Of a stretch of 64,000 nucleotides of DNA, positions 37,231 to 50,644 are shown piece after piece. The number at the start of each line of letters is the position of its first letter. Position 1 is the stretch's first letter. The notes under the pieces are model-generated. The model did no database searches. It was not told the origin of the DNA and worked only from the letters and a program-made list of their open reading frames with translations. Origin of the DNA: Chamaea fasciata (taxonomy: Eukaryota; Chordata; Aves; Passeriformes; Sylviidae). A program made the translations under genes and the position numbers. The stretch is from positions 27,300,522 through 27,364,521 of the forward strand of contig JARCOQ010000006.1 in NCBI GenBank assembly GCA_029207755.1. Direction: 5' to 3'.

Positions 37231-40200
37231 GTATTAATCATAATAAAGACCCATTATTTCATAATTACTTGGCTCAACCGTCTTCCTGTCCAAATCAATC
37301 AAACTGCCCACATTAGTACCAGGCTAGAGCTTAGTAAAATGTATTTATTATGATTATGCATTTTATCAGTATTTATGGAGAAACATGCAAGAAGGTCAAG
37401 CTAGCACTGTTCTAGTAATTTTTAAAACACAAGACCTTCTGTTTTGAAATCTCCAGACTAAGAAATTGCATAAGACAGTCTGGTCTGTGAGGTGTATGAA
37501 CTGCAGGAGTCCATACAGTTTTGATTTAAGGAATACAGATTTTTATTTTATCAGGTTCTATGTAGAAAAAAATAAAGGTACACTATTAATCATGGTATTA
37601 ACAAGCAAATACCAGCCCTCTATATTAAGGTTGCTCTGATTACCCAGAAAATTCATGCTTGTAAAAGGCGCTCTCCCTTTCAAATGCTGTGGGGTCCTCA
37701 ATAAGCCTTTAATAAAAATGTAATAAAACCTTAGTCTTAGCCATGGTCTTTCTTGGCTCTAGAAATTTACAGTGCTTCCCAGATGGCTCTTGAACTAACA
37801 TCCTTCCATCCTTGAGAAACTCTTTAGAGTTGAAAAATTTCTAATGACTAATTACTGAGATGTTAGAACTACTTCCAGCATGCAGTGACTGTTCCAAGTC
37901 TCAGTCGATAGATGTGACACTTCTCTGTGGTTTTGTTTTTTCATTGATGAGCAAAATCGTGTATCCTGACTGCACAAAAGTGTGCAGAGGCCGATTGATA
38001 GGAAAACCCTAACATGGAAATGGGGGAGGCCCTGTCAGTATAGGGGAACTTTAAACCTGTCAGACTTTCATGGCTGTCAGACTTTGCATTAGCATTGTCA
38101 CAGCAACCCTCAGTACTGTGCTTTATAGTAGCTTTAAATTCACCTTCTGGAAAGTAGTGTATTTAATATACTCACTGATATGACAGTGACCATTTGAGTT
38201 TCCTGAGATAATGCTTGTTCCTGTTCTAGTAAAAGCAAAAGAACCCCAGAAATTCTTGGGAGCAAAGCAATCTCCAAAATTACTCAAAGGCAATTTCATG
38301 CCATAGAAGTGAAAGAAATTTGTGCTTTCCAAGCTGCAAAAAGCTGACTTGAAAGCAATTTTTTAAACATATTTTTCAGTTCATGGCAAAATTTGAAGCC
38401 TTATGAGTAGAAACATAGTGTTTATGTAGCATGTTAGAAGCCATATGGTACACATTTTAGTTATAGGTCAAGTTTTTAACAGCCTGTTCTTTAGTGTACT
38501 TGTAACAGTGCAAATCAGGAGCAAATTTACTGTGCCAGTAAAGCCAGGACCAGCAACACAAATCCAGGAAAAGGCTGGCAATATAATGGTGGCATATCAA
38601 GGCAAATAAATACACTAATAGTGCAACAAAGCAACTGTTTTATGAGCTATTAAAACCGGGTACATTTGCATCTAGTTATTAAAAAATTGTCCCCACTGTT
38701 TCAAGAAATAGTATTCTTTTTTAATATTTGATTATTTTACATTTCAGTAGCAAGATCTGTAATATCTCTACAGGGAGCAGTGTACTGGAGAGACTGTCTT
38801 TTTCTGAAAAAGGCAGGGCAAATCTGTTAAAAAATGAAATACTGTTTTATGCTTGTTAATAAACCTCCTACTCTGCTCCAAAGCATTGGGATGAGATTTT
38901 ATTTTTACTGAAATTGAAGTGAATTGCACTTTTTAATTGGGATCTTCAGATCTTTCTGTAATACATGAGGCAAATAACAATGAAAAGGGAGCCTGAAGTG
39001 CAGAGGCAGTGCCTCCACCCACACCTTTGGTTGGCTTTTGCTCAGCACTGTGAGAGGTGTTTGCACAGACCTCCAGACCCTCCAGGTTTGTCTGGACTCT
39101 GACCTACTCTGTTTTAGGTTTTGCTTAGCTTTGTAGTAGTGTGTGGAACAAGGTATACATGCCTGCATTTGCTAAACCTATCTAGTTTACCATAATTAAA
39201 GATTTATAGAGGTACCACGATAAAATTCTCTATGCTAATAATTTTATCTATCCCAAATTTCCCTGTGATCTACCCTTTTCCAACCAAGCAGCAGTATCTG
39301 GAAATTATGCTGTCATATGGCAAATTTAAGGAGATCTGCAAAGGAAAGACCAATGTACTCATAAGGTGCTTGATTCAATTCTTTTTAATATCCAGAAGCC
39401 ACAAAAAAATTTAATTTTTTAGGGCTTCTGTCCTGCAAAATCCAGACTAGTTTTTTTCTAAATTGAATTGGACCCAGGGAAAGGAAGAGAATCTCCCTGT
39501 AAAGATTAGACAAATATGAAATAACATTAGAAATGACCTGCTAAATACTTTATGACATCTAATTTCATGATACATCTGCTGCTTAACTAAAACTGCATTG
39601 CACTGCAAAGCAATGGCAACTCAATCTGATAATTTTCCTGATATCATTCTTTATTGTCATACATTTATAGTCATAAATTACTGCATTCTTGGGGCAGCGT
39701 ATTAGGGTCTTTAAAGCAGAAGGGGATCAGCTAAGATTGGTGCCAAGGCAATCCTTCTCACATATGTAAGGTAAAAAGGGAGACTCTGGGTGTAACAGTG
39801 GCAGCTAGAGAAATGGCATCTTCTGAACTGAAGCAATTTTGTGTTTTCACTTTCATGGCCAGCTTGGTAGTAAAAGGACCAGGTGAACTTGAAGTGTCTG
39901 CTATGAAGGAATAGCTCAAGGTATACATTTGCTGCAAAATTAATTTTTTTTTCTCACATTTTGTTTCTCACACACATACTCTCACACGCACTTAGTTCTT
40001 CTGTAACACAGGAATTAAATAGTACCCATTTTATTCAATTAGGTGTGTAATTGCATCTATTTGGACTTTTGCACATCCTCGATAATACAGCCATGAGGTT
40101 ACCATCGAAGAGCCTCCTCACTTCCAACAAGACAACAGCATGCCCAAAGCTGTGCTTGATCATGCAGCAGGGAGTCTGTGATGTTGTTATGTCTTAGGAA

Positions 40201-40823
40201 GAAAATTAACTGTATCGTAGCCACAACCAGAACAGATGTATATTGATGCCATCAAAAATACCAAGGCTTTTTCCTCGCTGCATTTGAACCCACTGACTTT
40301 ATCTAAGTCACAGGAGCAAATTCTGTAAGACAAAAGATAGGTGACACCTTCATTGCTGAGATCAGGAAGCAATGTCGTCTCATTTCAGGCATCAGCTAAA
40401 CAAGTTCCATAGGAATCAGAGCAAAGTGGTGTTTGGGTTGGCTTGGCCACACCTGCTCCTGCCAGAAGGCAGTTCTGTTACCTCCCTTCTCAGTACCATC
40501 CATATGGATCCAGCTGGGTGTGTGCTTTGCCCATGCTTCCAGCCAGCTGCCTGCAAATCACGGGCCAGGAGCCACCCAACTGCATTAGCACTGACTGTGG
40601 GGGACAGAGGCTCCCAAGCTCTGGGATGTCACCAGCAGCTCCTGTCCTCCAGAGGCAGGACATGTCACAGCAATGGGGATGGTGCACCGAGTTGAAAGGT
40701 GAAGTTCTTACACCAGTTCCTGAAGAAAAGCTCATGGATGTGCTCCAAGCCATGATTTTTTCATGAATATGACTATCACCAACAGTTCAAAGTGCTCCGC
40801 AGTGCATAGAAGAATTTAGATTC
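37231..40823. other. AT-rich non-coding DNA
   Basis: About 3.6 kb with no recognised gene or repeat. The last 400 bases are less AT-rich and hold overlapping short frames on both strands (40372-40766) with no recognisable domain. Confidence 0.4.
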
Positions 40824-41220
40824 TGTCCTGGTTTTCTGCAAGCACAGGGCCAAGTTTCTGCAGTAGCCGTGAGGGGACACAGCCTGGAGCTGTGTGGGCA
40901 TGTCCAAGATGTTGTGCTGTTCCATAGCATCTTATGTCATGGCTGGGGACTGGGCAAAAGGGACTCTTTCTCTTCCCAGGTTCCTTTTCCAGGGGAGCAA
41001 GCAACAAATGGAGCAGTGGAGTAGCACTGATCCCAACTGGAAGGTCTGTCCATCCTGTGTTTGTTGTCCCTATCTGTGAGCAATTTTTGTCTGTAAATCG
41101 TCCTATTTTTGTATGTTTTTATTTATATTGTTGCACAAACACTGTAGAAAAAAATTAATGACAAAAAAAGTTGAGAATAAAATTGCCTACTTTTTTGTAC
41201 TTATTGTTTATATCTAGAAA
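40824..41220 (+). mobile_element. Possible degraded ERVL-type LTR
   Basis: It starts TGTCCTGGTTTTCTG, close to the TGTCCTGGTTTC opening of avian ERVL LTRs. It then has, in the family's order, 'gaggggacacagcc', 'tgttccatagcatcttatgtcatg' (40916-40939), a 'gtgagcaattt' block and a polyadenylation signal AATAAA at 41176-41181. The right end is unclear and no target-site duplication was found. An old 3' UTR or processed transcript tail is an alternative, since the T-rich run and AATAAA would also fit that. Confidence 0.4.
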
Positions 41221-42830
41221 AACAATTGCCATACCAATTTTTTTGAAAGCAAAACCCCTTTCATTTAGAAACTTATTACAGAGCAAATATTTAAAATTTT
41301 CAAATAATTACTTGGAGTGCTTTCATCTTTTTTCAAAATGAACAAATGTTGCAGTAGAAGAACACCCACTCAGAGAAACCAGACAGAATTAGCTCCTGCC
41401 TCAAGTAAGGCTTATCTTAAGGAGAAAAATAGACTACATCTGCTACAAGTATTTCCACTGGCAGAGAAGTGAGCTCTAGGAGACAGTTTTCATGGTCAGT
41501 TGCACTCATTTTTTCAGAAACTCATCTTATTTTCACTTGAATTTGTCTCCTTTCAATTTCTGGTCAATGTGACCAGAACTGTCCCACGGGCAGCTCACTT
41601 GTGCCAGTCCCTGGTTTGCCCAGGTGCAGATAAGCTGTGACCTGGATGCTGAGGGAACACACCCGGCTCTGCAGGAAGACAGCCCAAGCCAGCCCCCTGA
41701 CTCAGGCCACAGCTACAAGGGCTCATCTCATTTCTCCACATCTCTGGGAGGTCCTACTCTCTCATTGTTTGAGACAACAGCAGGCAGACCAGGTTTTCCT
41801 GTTCTTTAACCATTCCTGCAGCTCTTCTTTCAGTTTTTCAATGTTATTTCTTAACTCAGGTCTTACTTGATATTCCTCTGTTTTATACATTTGCAGAGCA
41901 ACACTGGCTTTTCTGGCTACTTGTCCAGTAGTTTGCAATGGGATTTTATGGTCAGTTGACTTTCTATCAAAAAGCTGCAGCATTTCCAAGTTTCCTATTT
42001 TGTAGGATTCTATGCAACAGCCTGTAAAAATGCCCTGCCTACTCTCGTATCTATTTGTGTAACTATATAAAAAATACCAAAAAAAAAAAATTATTCAGTT
42101 ACTCAGTGTTGTTTTCTGACATCTTTAGATTTGGTTGGTTTCCTAACTTTTGCTCAGATAATACTAGCTGTCCCAAGACCTCTGACGTGAGGATAGAATA
42201 CCATATTCTATTGAGAATTAAAACTACTTCTGCATTATCACAGAAAATATTATCTGCTTTATATGAACTCCTCCCCAGAAGAGAACAGAAATATTTAATA
42301 AGAAATTTTTCCTCTTGGCATATTAAAATTAAGAATGCAAGCCAATTGCACCTTGTAGAAGTACACCTATAGAAGTATAAACAATACTTCTACACAAAGT
42401 ATTTATTTTTTTAAAAGTATCTGGATTGTGGGTTCAGTATCTTGTTAAATGCCCTTGAGCAACTGTTAATTGCTATTTTCATTGTTCTGTTCAAATCCTC
42501 TCTCCACCTGACTTATTTTTGAGCTTTTGGAAACCATTCCTTGGAAACCACCAAGTACGACTATTTTTAGAATGTTCATTACACAGATCACATCAATATA
42601 ACACACATATAGTAGACACCAGATAATTATGCGCCTTGAGTTTTCTTTATAACTTTATAACTTTATCCTAAGAATATTCAAGACCATTTGCTACAAAAAA
42701 GCAGACTGAGTTCAGCAGCTAATAATTTCTTTGTTGGGACTGAAGTTAAACAGCATCATTTCCTAGCTAGGAAATAATTTTTAAAAAGTGCAAGCAATGC
42801 TGATGCCTAGTGGTGAAGAATGAAATAGAG
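41221..42830. other. AT-rich non-coding DNA
   Basis: No gene or repeat family is recognised. There is an A run at about 42079-42090. Open frames near 41637-41989 on both strands overlap each other and show no domain. Confidence 0.4.
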
Positions 42831-42931
42831 ACACAGAATTGTAGAATTGTTAAGGTTGGAAAAGATCTCTGAGATCATTGTGTCCAGTCATTAACCCAAA
42901 ACCTGCCAAGTACACTACTAAACTATGCAGC
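42831..42931 (-). mobile_element. CR1 LINE 3'-end fragment, antisense
   Basis: The plus strand reads 'acagaattgtagaattgtt', 'aaggttggaaaagatctctgagatcatt' (42850-42877), 'gtccagtcattaaccca', 'ctgccaagtacactactaaac'. This is the standard order of an antisense avian CR1 3' end. The CR1 3' terminus therefore lies at the left edge. Only about 100 bases remain. Confidence 0.9.
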
Positions 42932-45900
42932 CCTTTTATTTGGCAGAGTAGGCGGGAGGTAATTGGTGAATTGATCAGGACAAAGACTATTATGCAAATC
43001 TTCCTTTTTTTCTCTGTGTGTATATGCATGTGTGTGTATGTTGAAAAAAAAAATTGAAAATCTCAGTTGGAAGAGAATTGCTGGTGAAAATAAACGAGGA
43101 TACAAAAAAGTCTGACTGTCGAATAATGGGATTTGAGAAAAGGCCAAGATTGTTATCAAAAAAGAAAACATCTCTCCTCATGACAAACACTAGTGACAAG
43201 CTGATGAGTTGAAAAACCAGTGACAAATAGATATATGACTTTCAGCAAAAGGAACTGCTTGAGAATGAAAAAATACAAAAGGAATTTAGCCACAAAATGG
43301 TGGATTTTATTGGAAAAAAAAGGAAAACATTTTGAAAAATCAATTTTTACCTGTCCAAGTCTCAGACCGACAAGGACACTGGCACCCAACTTCTTTGGAA
43401 CAACAACAAAATAGAATGCATGAGCCTACAAATTTCTAATCTTGTAACTTCCAAGAGATTACAAGATCTTACCGTTCTTTTATGAGAGTTTTATGTACAA
43501 ACAATGAAAAGGGGAAAAACTCAAAACGTGACTTTCGGTGGGATGCATAAGGCTACCTCAGCCCAGCTTTTCAAATGGAACCTTTGTAAAATCATTAAAT
43601 CACTGTCTGCTTGAAGCACTCAGACATGGATAAGCATGAGTTGAAATCTGAAAGGGATGAATGCATAGAAAACGCTCTCAGACAGTTTTCTTCTCACTTG
43701 TTTCAGGAGAAATGGGGATGCTGTTCAGAATTAAACAATGTCCACAGAGAGAGCTCACCCTGGGAAGGTGCTTCTTACCCTCCCCAGCAGTGCTGCAGGC
43801 AAAGCAAAGCCTGAGCTGTTGGTGCCCTCCAGAGGGTGCTCAGCCCTTGGACAGGTGACATGGTGGAGGAGGAACCAGAAGAGGTCTTAAGTGTCACGCA
43901 GGTCAGCAAGAGCCCTGCAACTAAAGTCCTCCAAAAATCCACAAGAAAACCTGTCCAACACAAGGAAGCTTGGTGGGTGAGGAAGCAGAAGATGAGATTG
44001 GGCATGTATCTTAATGGGCATTTGAAGTTATCTGCACTTAAATCTCTGGAGGCAGACTGTACAGCGGCTGAGTTATTGACAGATGGTTAATTCCCAATGA
44101 CAGCGTGGACAGCAACCTTTTATTTTCATTGAACTATGACGTTACGAGCCTTTCTTTTTTGATTAATATCCTTGTAAGTTTATTGTACCACACACTACAT
44201 GAGTCAGCATCATTCATCTATTAAGAGCTGAGGCAGGTACAAAATGCAACATTAAAAGTTTCATGCTGAGATCATAAATTACACGAGATTTCCTTCAAGA
44301 ACTGCAGTTGTTTCTGCTATCGACATAAATATCTGTATTTAATTACAAAATCAACAGGTTTTGACAAGTCCTAACTATCATACTGAGGTGATGAAGTGGT
44401 TAACTGGTAAATCCTGTGAGAAATTTATACAAACGTATAAGAAAATTTTTTTTGAAAGAAAATGTTGCCTACTGAAGAATGAGTAGGCAACTACAGTTCT
44501 TAGATGAGAGATCAATCATGAATACAGATTGTGTACTTATATAATGTGTAAATGTCTTTAAAATACATCATTCAATAGAGTTGCAAATTTTGTTTAAAAT
44601 ATTTTATTCTGTAGAGTTGCCATTTTTGTTTACATCTACTTTCAGTAGACTTCGACAATAGAGAAAAAACAAAGAGAATTGAAATATTTGCCTATAAAAT
44701 ACCACTTCAGTTCTAAGGAAAAAAAATCATGTCAGCGATTGTTTCAGTTCCTGCTCCAATGATACGATTACTATCTCACCGCTCCTTTTAACAGACATCA
44801 GACGCTTTTTTTGCTTCTCCCTGCCCGGGCTGGCTCCATGAGCGATCAGGCAGCACCCTCTGCTGGGCGTTTTTTTCCTCCCCATGACATCCAATTGCCT
44901 TTTATCTGAAATAATTTGCAAAGGCGAAGGCAGAGCAGGTCAGCTGAGGTCTGTACAATATCAAGCGTTCTCGTGGGCTCTAATCTGTTTCCCCTGTGTC
45001 TCTTGGATAGTAACTTCTTTGTGTCAATCAATTTTTTTATGATTTATTAACTAAAAGCTATTTTTTATTCAGTTTCACACCATTATTTCAAAATAATTAA
45101 GGTGACCTGAAATAGTAGGATTTGCCCTGCTTTCTACAAAGTTGTACAATCACAAAGAGGTGTATTTTAAAGTTTGTTGCTACTACAGATATGAGAAAAA
45201 TCAGACATTCCCTTCTATAGGTTACAAGATGCTGCATCTCAAAGCTAACCATTTATAGCAAGTAAACTAAAAAATAGCAGAGAACTTTCCAGCAGGGCAT
45301 GCATGTGTTTTGTAACATGTGAGCCTAACCCCAGACATAAACCTTTTTCCACCATCTCCTTGTTACGAAAGCGGCACCAACTTTCATCTGCCGCGGGGAA
45401 TCCTGTCTGTAATCCTGGCACCAGATGTCACCAGCTGCGCAATTAAAAATTGCAACCGTATGGAAAGAAAGCACTCTTCTGCTGGGAACCCCACACATGT
45501 ATAGTTGTAAACAGCCTGGCCTCTACTAAATGTGGTTTTGCTGCTCACAAAGGAATATGTTCGGTGTGCACCTACTCCCTTTATAATCATTTAAATCTTT
45601 CATCAATGTTAAGGAGAATAGGCCTAATGTAGTCTAGAAGGGAATAGGATGGGAATTATGCAAATGGATAAGGAAGATTTTGTCCACAAACACACATTTC
45701 TAGGGGCTTGGTTGCTCACCGGAGGTTTACTTTAAGATCAAATAAGCCAGAAGATATTTCACCTCCTGCTGCTGCTGCTCGTTCCCACATCGACATCAAC
45801 CTCTCCTGCTGGCAAAAGCAAATATGAGGCCAAACTGGTCTGGGGACATTATTGCTTCCTGCTGCTGTTGGATTGTTTTCAACTTGGATTAAGCCCTCAG

Positions 45901-48670
45901 TTCAGTTTCCTGCACAGCCAACACAAACTTGTGCTCTCACAAGGGGGGTTGCAGAGACAGGGCAAGCAAATCTCTGCACATGGATAATATTCTGGTACCA
46001 CACAAGTCAAGGGGAAATTTGGACAGGATGACATATATCAGGAACAGCAGCAATGGAGCATCTCCCTCTCTCTGGTCCCTCCTAATCTCCTTCATCAGTT
46101 ACACCAAAAACCCCCACATCTATTCCAAGAATGAAAGTTTAAAGCTCTTACTTCAAAATATTACTTCTAGTACAAGATGTGCATTTTTATTTCATCATAT
46201 GAATGGAGAAAAAAAATATGATTTGATTAAATATTTTGCCTTTACAAAAATTATGTGAACAAGTCCAGTCACAAATTGCTGCCCGAAATGGCTGACATAT
46301 TCCAGTCTTCTTACAAAAGGGTGATATATTTTAGCAAAATAAAATAGAAAAATTCTAAAGCCAAGTTTAAACACATAGCATTTCTAAAAATAATGCTGGG
46401 AATAAATCCTCTTCCCTCAGACGAGTTTGCTGAGTTACTGTAAAAAATAAGGCCACATCACACTGGGATTCAAACTATAAGTATGCATCAGTAATGTGCT
46501 CACATCTAAAAGCAAAACTAAACAGCAAATGTGGTAATGGAACATTAAGCATTAGGGACGGACATGATTGATGCTGCTTACCAGATGTGTTTCTATCTGA
46601 GGTTGCCAAAAGTAACCCCAGAACATATTCTGGACTTCAAGACGGCTGAAAGGAGGTCATATAAAAAAGAGATGGCAGAATCAGAAAAAATAATATTGTC
46701 AGAAATTAGTTCTGGAACAATGTTTTGAATGGTCTCACAACTTCTGAGATTAGACCCCTTTTGTTCAATTTACAACCTGTGTTCCAGGAGATGGAAACAT
46801 CCTAAGATCCTCATAGTGCACCTCCACAGGTGAAAGGAGATGCCTGGGGACCAAACAGGAACAGCAACCACCTGTGTAAGCTGAAGACTGGAACAAGAAT
46901 TTGGACTGTGGAAGTTGTTCAGGAAATGTTTTCCCTTCAGATTCATTAATTTGGTTCCTTGTTTCTGATCGAGCTTTAGAGATCTTATCATCACACTGAA
47001 AGTTTTACAAAGGGAAAAACCTGGTTTGTGTCCAGACCCTTTGCAACCTCTAGCAGCTACTACATAAACCAGGGAAGTCTATGAGAATATAGAATGAAAA
47101 AATTGAAGAGATGGAAAAAAATTTAGAAGTATATAATGAAATGCATTGGCAAATTGAAAGTATAACTATTAATAATTAGAGTAGCCTTGCTATCTCATTT
47201 TGAAACACATTGCTTTTTTCTGTATAGATTTGGGGTCTGTGTGTGTTTTTTGTTTAAAACCCATGCTCTTTGGTGCCAAATTTTTGTGGGTAATGACACC
47301 ATCCTTTATGCACTCAAAGACAAAAGGAGTGGGAGGTCCTAAGTAGTGCTCTGTGTATGATGTTTTGAAGTGTTTGAGATGTTATGGTAAAAAGACCACA
47401 CTGACCCAGTTAGAGGAATGGGGGCATGTGGTGGACTATTTCCAGAAAGAAGGGGAAAATTATTATTTCTATAAATGATTACAAAAATAACATGTGCTGT
47501 TATTAATTGAGAGTCCCTCACACAATCATTAAAAGATAGCAGAGACTTACGTGGTGGCAGAAGTCAGAAATCAGAAAATGGTAGGCTTAATATTAATACA
47601 GTCAATTTTAAAGACTTTTGAATGCGAATCAGTGCAGAACAGACTGCTGTCATTTTGTGTTGTAAGGAGAACTAAAATTGGGATTTTTATCTTACAAAAA
47701 TATGAAAAGTGTTGTCTTGACAACCTTCATTCAGTTTAAAGCTGGCTGCTTCTCTTTTGGTAACTTTAAAGGCATAAGAACATTTTAAAACCAATAAAAG
47801 TTTCTCTTCAAATAGTTTGTGACAGTTTAATCAAAATGCAATTAAACCAAATTTTAATTCTGTTTGATGTGACTGATATTTGTAAATTGGGTGTAACATA
47901 CCCATTTTCATTTATTTGCAACCAGACAGCAGTGCAGTGCAGTTTATTATCATGAAGATTTTATAATTACAAGTTACAAAGAAAATGCCTGGATGTCATG
48001 CATTAAGCTTCTTATCATGACTATTGTGTGCTTTTATTTTTATTGGAGATGTAACTATGGTGATATTAACACAAAGAAATTTTAAAACCCCTGATTGATA
48101 CAAAAAATAGGCATAAGACAAGAATAATGCAAAATTAAGGTGCTTTAAAAATATCTGTTGTTTTCTCTGTTAAACTTTTCTTTCATGTTTCTATTATGTT
48201 GCTCCTTCAATTGGTGCATGTTCCACTACCTTGCCTTTTATCTTCAGTTTCCAAATCAGACACCTCTCATTAAATCAATGCTGTTTTTAATGCCACGAGT
48301 GAATTTATTAGCAGCATCTCTATGGAAGGGACATGGTTAAACGAGACATGGATTTGGCTCACTATACAGGAATAGTTATCAGCACCCTGCAGTTGCCTAT
48401 TCATTATGACCTGATTCAAACCCCAGCAGTACACTGGAAGATTCCAGTTTTTATCAGTGGATTTAGACCTGATTGTCACTGAAGCAAAATAAAATCCAAA
48501 GAAAATTAAGAAAGACAAATAGATCATCTTATGCATAACACCTGAAAGTATTATAGCCAGGTCTAGCTGTCTGACTGAAATCAGCTTTTTAAAGAAAATT
48601 TTACCTTGGAAAGTGCTACTGTGCAGCATTTTTTATACAGCAGAAAGAATACTGAGAGTAGCTCAGTATG
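42932..48670. other. Non-coding DNA without recognised genes
   Basis: About 5.7 kb. A TG/TA alternating patch lies at 43014-43040 beside a T run and an A run. A (CTG)4-5 run is near 45766-45780. The frames at 43611-44090 are slightly longer than neighbours, but they overlap in several phases and show no domain. Confidence 0.4.
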
Positions 48671-48803
48671 CTGAGATTAGCTCAGCTGGTATGAACATGC
48701 TACTAATAACACCAAACTTGTGGGTTCAATCTCCATACAGGCCATTTATTTAAGAGGTGGACTCAATGACCCTTGTGTCTCTTCCAGCTCAGAATATTCT
48801 GTG
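48671..48803 (+). mobile_element. tRNA-Ile-derived SINE with CR1 tail (TguSINE1-like)
   Basis: The head is a decayed tRNA-Ile(AAU). The A box TAGCTCAGCTGG (48678-48689) is perfect. The anticodon region 'ctactaataacacc' matches the GCTAATAACGCC loop and stem of tRNA-Ile, with the AAT anticodon. The B box GGTTCAATCTC (48723-48733) has two changes from the tRNA form, and the acceptor end reads 'caggccattt'. The tail, 'ggtggactcaatgacccttg' then 'cttccagctcagaatattctgtg' (48781-48803), is a CR1 3' end, so CR1 machinery presumably mobilised it. A second A-box-like 'tagctcag' sits just left at 48659-48666. The head-plus-tail design matches TguSINE1 of songbirds. It is not a functional tRNA gene: the stems are broken and it is fused to CR1. 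Confidence 0.85.
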
Positions 48804-49933
48804 CATGCTGTGAACCTGCAAGAGAAACAATTAAAGGGATATGTGAAGAGTGAAAAACAAAATATCAGTAAATCTCAGGTTAGAAGAGCTGGTGTCAGGT
48901 TCCTGGGATGTGATAATTAGTTTTAATGGTGGTTGTTCAAGGAGGATTATAAGAAACAATACAACATAACATTGTAACATGAAAGTAACATGAAAGATTT
49001 AAATTGTGTGAGGCTGATGTCCACACCAGATAAGAAGAACAAGAAAGGTTGGGATTAGTTTGTGCAGTCACCCATGCCGTAAACCAAGCTGGTTCTGTTC
49101 AAACTTCTCTCAACACACCACTGGGAACAGAGGGGCCACTCGCAATGTGTCACTGGCCCTCCAGGATATGCCCTATCATGGGGACCAGCCACCACCGGCA
49201 GAGCAGATGTACCCATGGAAGTATCCAATCAACAACTTACAGAAGAAAAATACCACAAACTCCATTTTATAGAGCATGAAAAAAAATGTACAGTATGAAA
49301 AGGCTTGTTAAAGATGAGAGTATAATGCCAGGATTAAGTTTTGGAAGACCTTGAATATCCAGTCCCTTTTCAATCTATTTTGCTGATCTTCTGCCTAATT
49401 TAGTTCATGATTATTGTTCTTTTAATGCTTTAACTTTAAAACAAAATTACACTGACATCTGACTGATCTCACACAGTAAATGACACGTGTAACTCCATTT
49501 CCTTTCATAGCTTTGATTAGCAAAAATAAGAGGTATCTTACAAGATTTAGGTTTTGTTCGTGAGGATACTCAAACCACAGAAGTCAGTTTGAACCTTGCT
49601 GGTGAAAGCTCCTGTGTGATCCTTCATTCTCAAAATGAAAGAGAACTTACTCCAGATAGGAGAGTGTATCCATCCTGACTGGGAGACGACCCTACATGGA
49701 GGAGTTAGTGACCCACAGTAACATATTAACCTGAGCTGGCAGCTAAGGTGCTGCACGCCCAGCATGGCCTCAAGGCTGGGCTGTGCTCAGCCGCATTCCT
49801 TTGGCTCCAGGACAACCTCAGCCACCCCACTGCAACACCAGCATCCATTCAGTACCAGCAATTCCATCACCTGCACCACCTCGCCTGTATCGAAAAGTAT
49901 GGGACTAAGGGCTCACCTGAATATCCTTTATGT

Positions 49934-49967
49934 ATTATATGCTTTTCTTGTAAGAAAAGCATATAAT
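49934..49967. repeat. Perfect 34-bp hairpin palindrome
   Basis: Two 16-base arms, ATTATATGCTTTTCTT and its exact complement, are separated by only GT. A transcript from either strand would fold into a 16-bp hairpin with a very small loop, and the DNA could extrude as a short cruciform. It is not followed by a T run, and eukaryotic context makes a bacterial-style terminator irrelevant. It may come from fold-back replication error. Confidence 0.9.
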
Positions 49968-50610
49968 AGCTCAGATGTATAGAAAGAAGGAGCCTCTGTC
50001 CATGGAGGGGATACAGAGTGCCATGGGAATATCCATCTGGGGTCTCCCTGGTGCTGAAAGAATGCTGTGTGCTCAGAATCTGAAGGTCATTTACTCACCA
50101 TCTATAACCCCATTTTAATGACATCTTATTAAAGAGCTATTTTATTAAGTCATTTGTTATTCATCATTTCTCTAGAAAGAGCACAGCTCCATCTCGTTCC
50201 CACCCCATGAACTGTGCTGCTGGTGAAGGATAGATTTAAATATGAGTTTGCACTTATTTAAGTAAAATTATAAATTAATACATAACTTCAGTTCCAACTT
50301 TTGCCAGGAATTCTTTAACTCAAATTTACCTCTAAATCTAGCACCTGAGTGCACATTTCACTGTCTTTTTTGTGGTTTGTTTGGTTTTTTTTTTAATCTT
50401 GTGAAAGAACACCCAGCTACCTTCCTAAAAAGGTACTGTTCTAAAAATATGAAGCACAAAACATTGTCATTGAAAATTCTTGGGGTGCATATATCAATCT
50501 GAAAGCAGCTTCTCAATAACATTGTGAAGTCACAACAGAGCTTCGTGCTGCCTTCTGGAGCTTCATGGGCTTGGAAAGACCCCTCAAGCCCTTCATGCTT
50601 GGTTTGCTCC

Positions 50611-50644
50611 TCCAATTACAAACTTCTTCCAATTACAAACTTCT
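50611..50644. repeat. Perfect 17-bp tandem duplication
   Basis: TCCAATTACAAACTTCT occurs twice, back to back, with no mismatch. Perfect identity suggests a recent slippage or repair event, so it may be an insertion/deletion polymorphism. Confidence 0.92.

Noticed and set aside
43611..44090. Possible exon with acidic and basic stretches
   Set aside because: Frames overlap in more than one phase, with no recognised domain and no convincing acceptor and donor pair.
48671..48745. Possible functional tRNA-Ile gene
   Set aside because: The A box is intact, but the stems and B box are damaged and the 3' side runs into a CR1 tail, so it is a SINE head.
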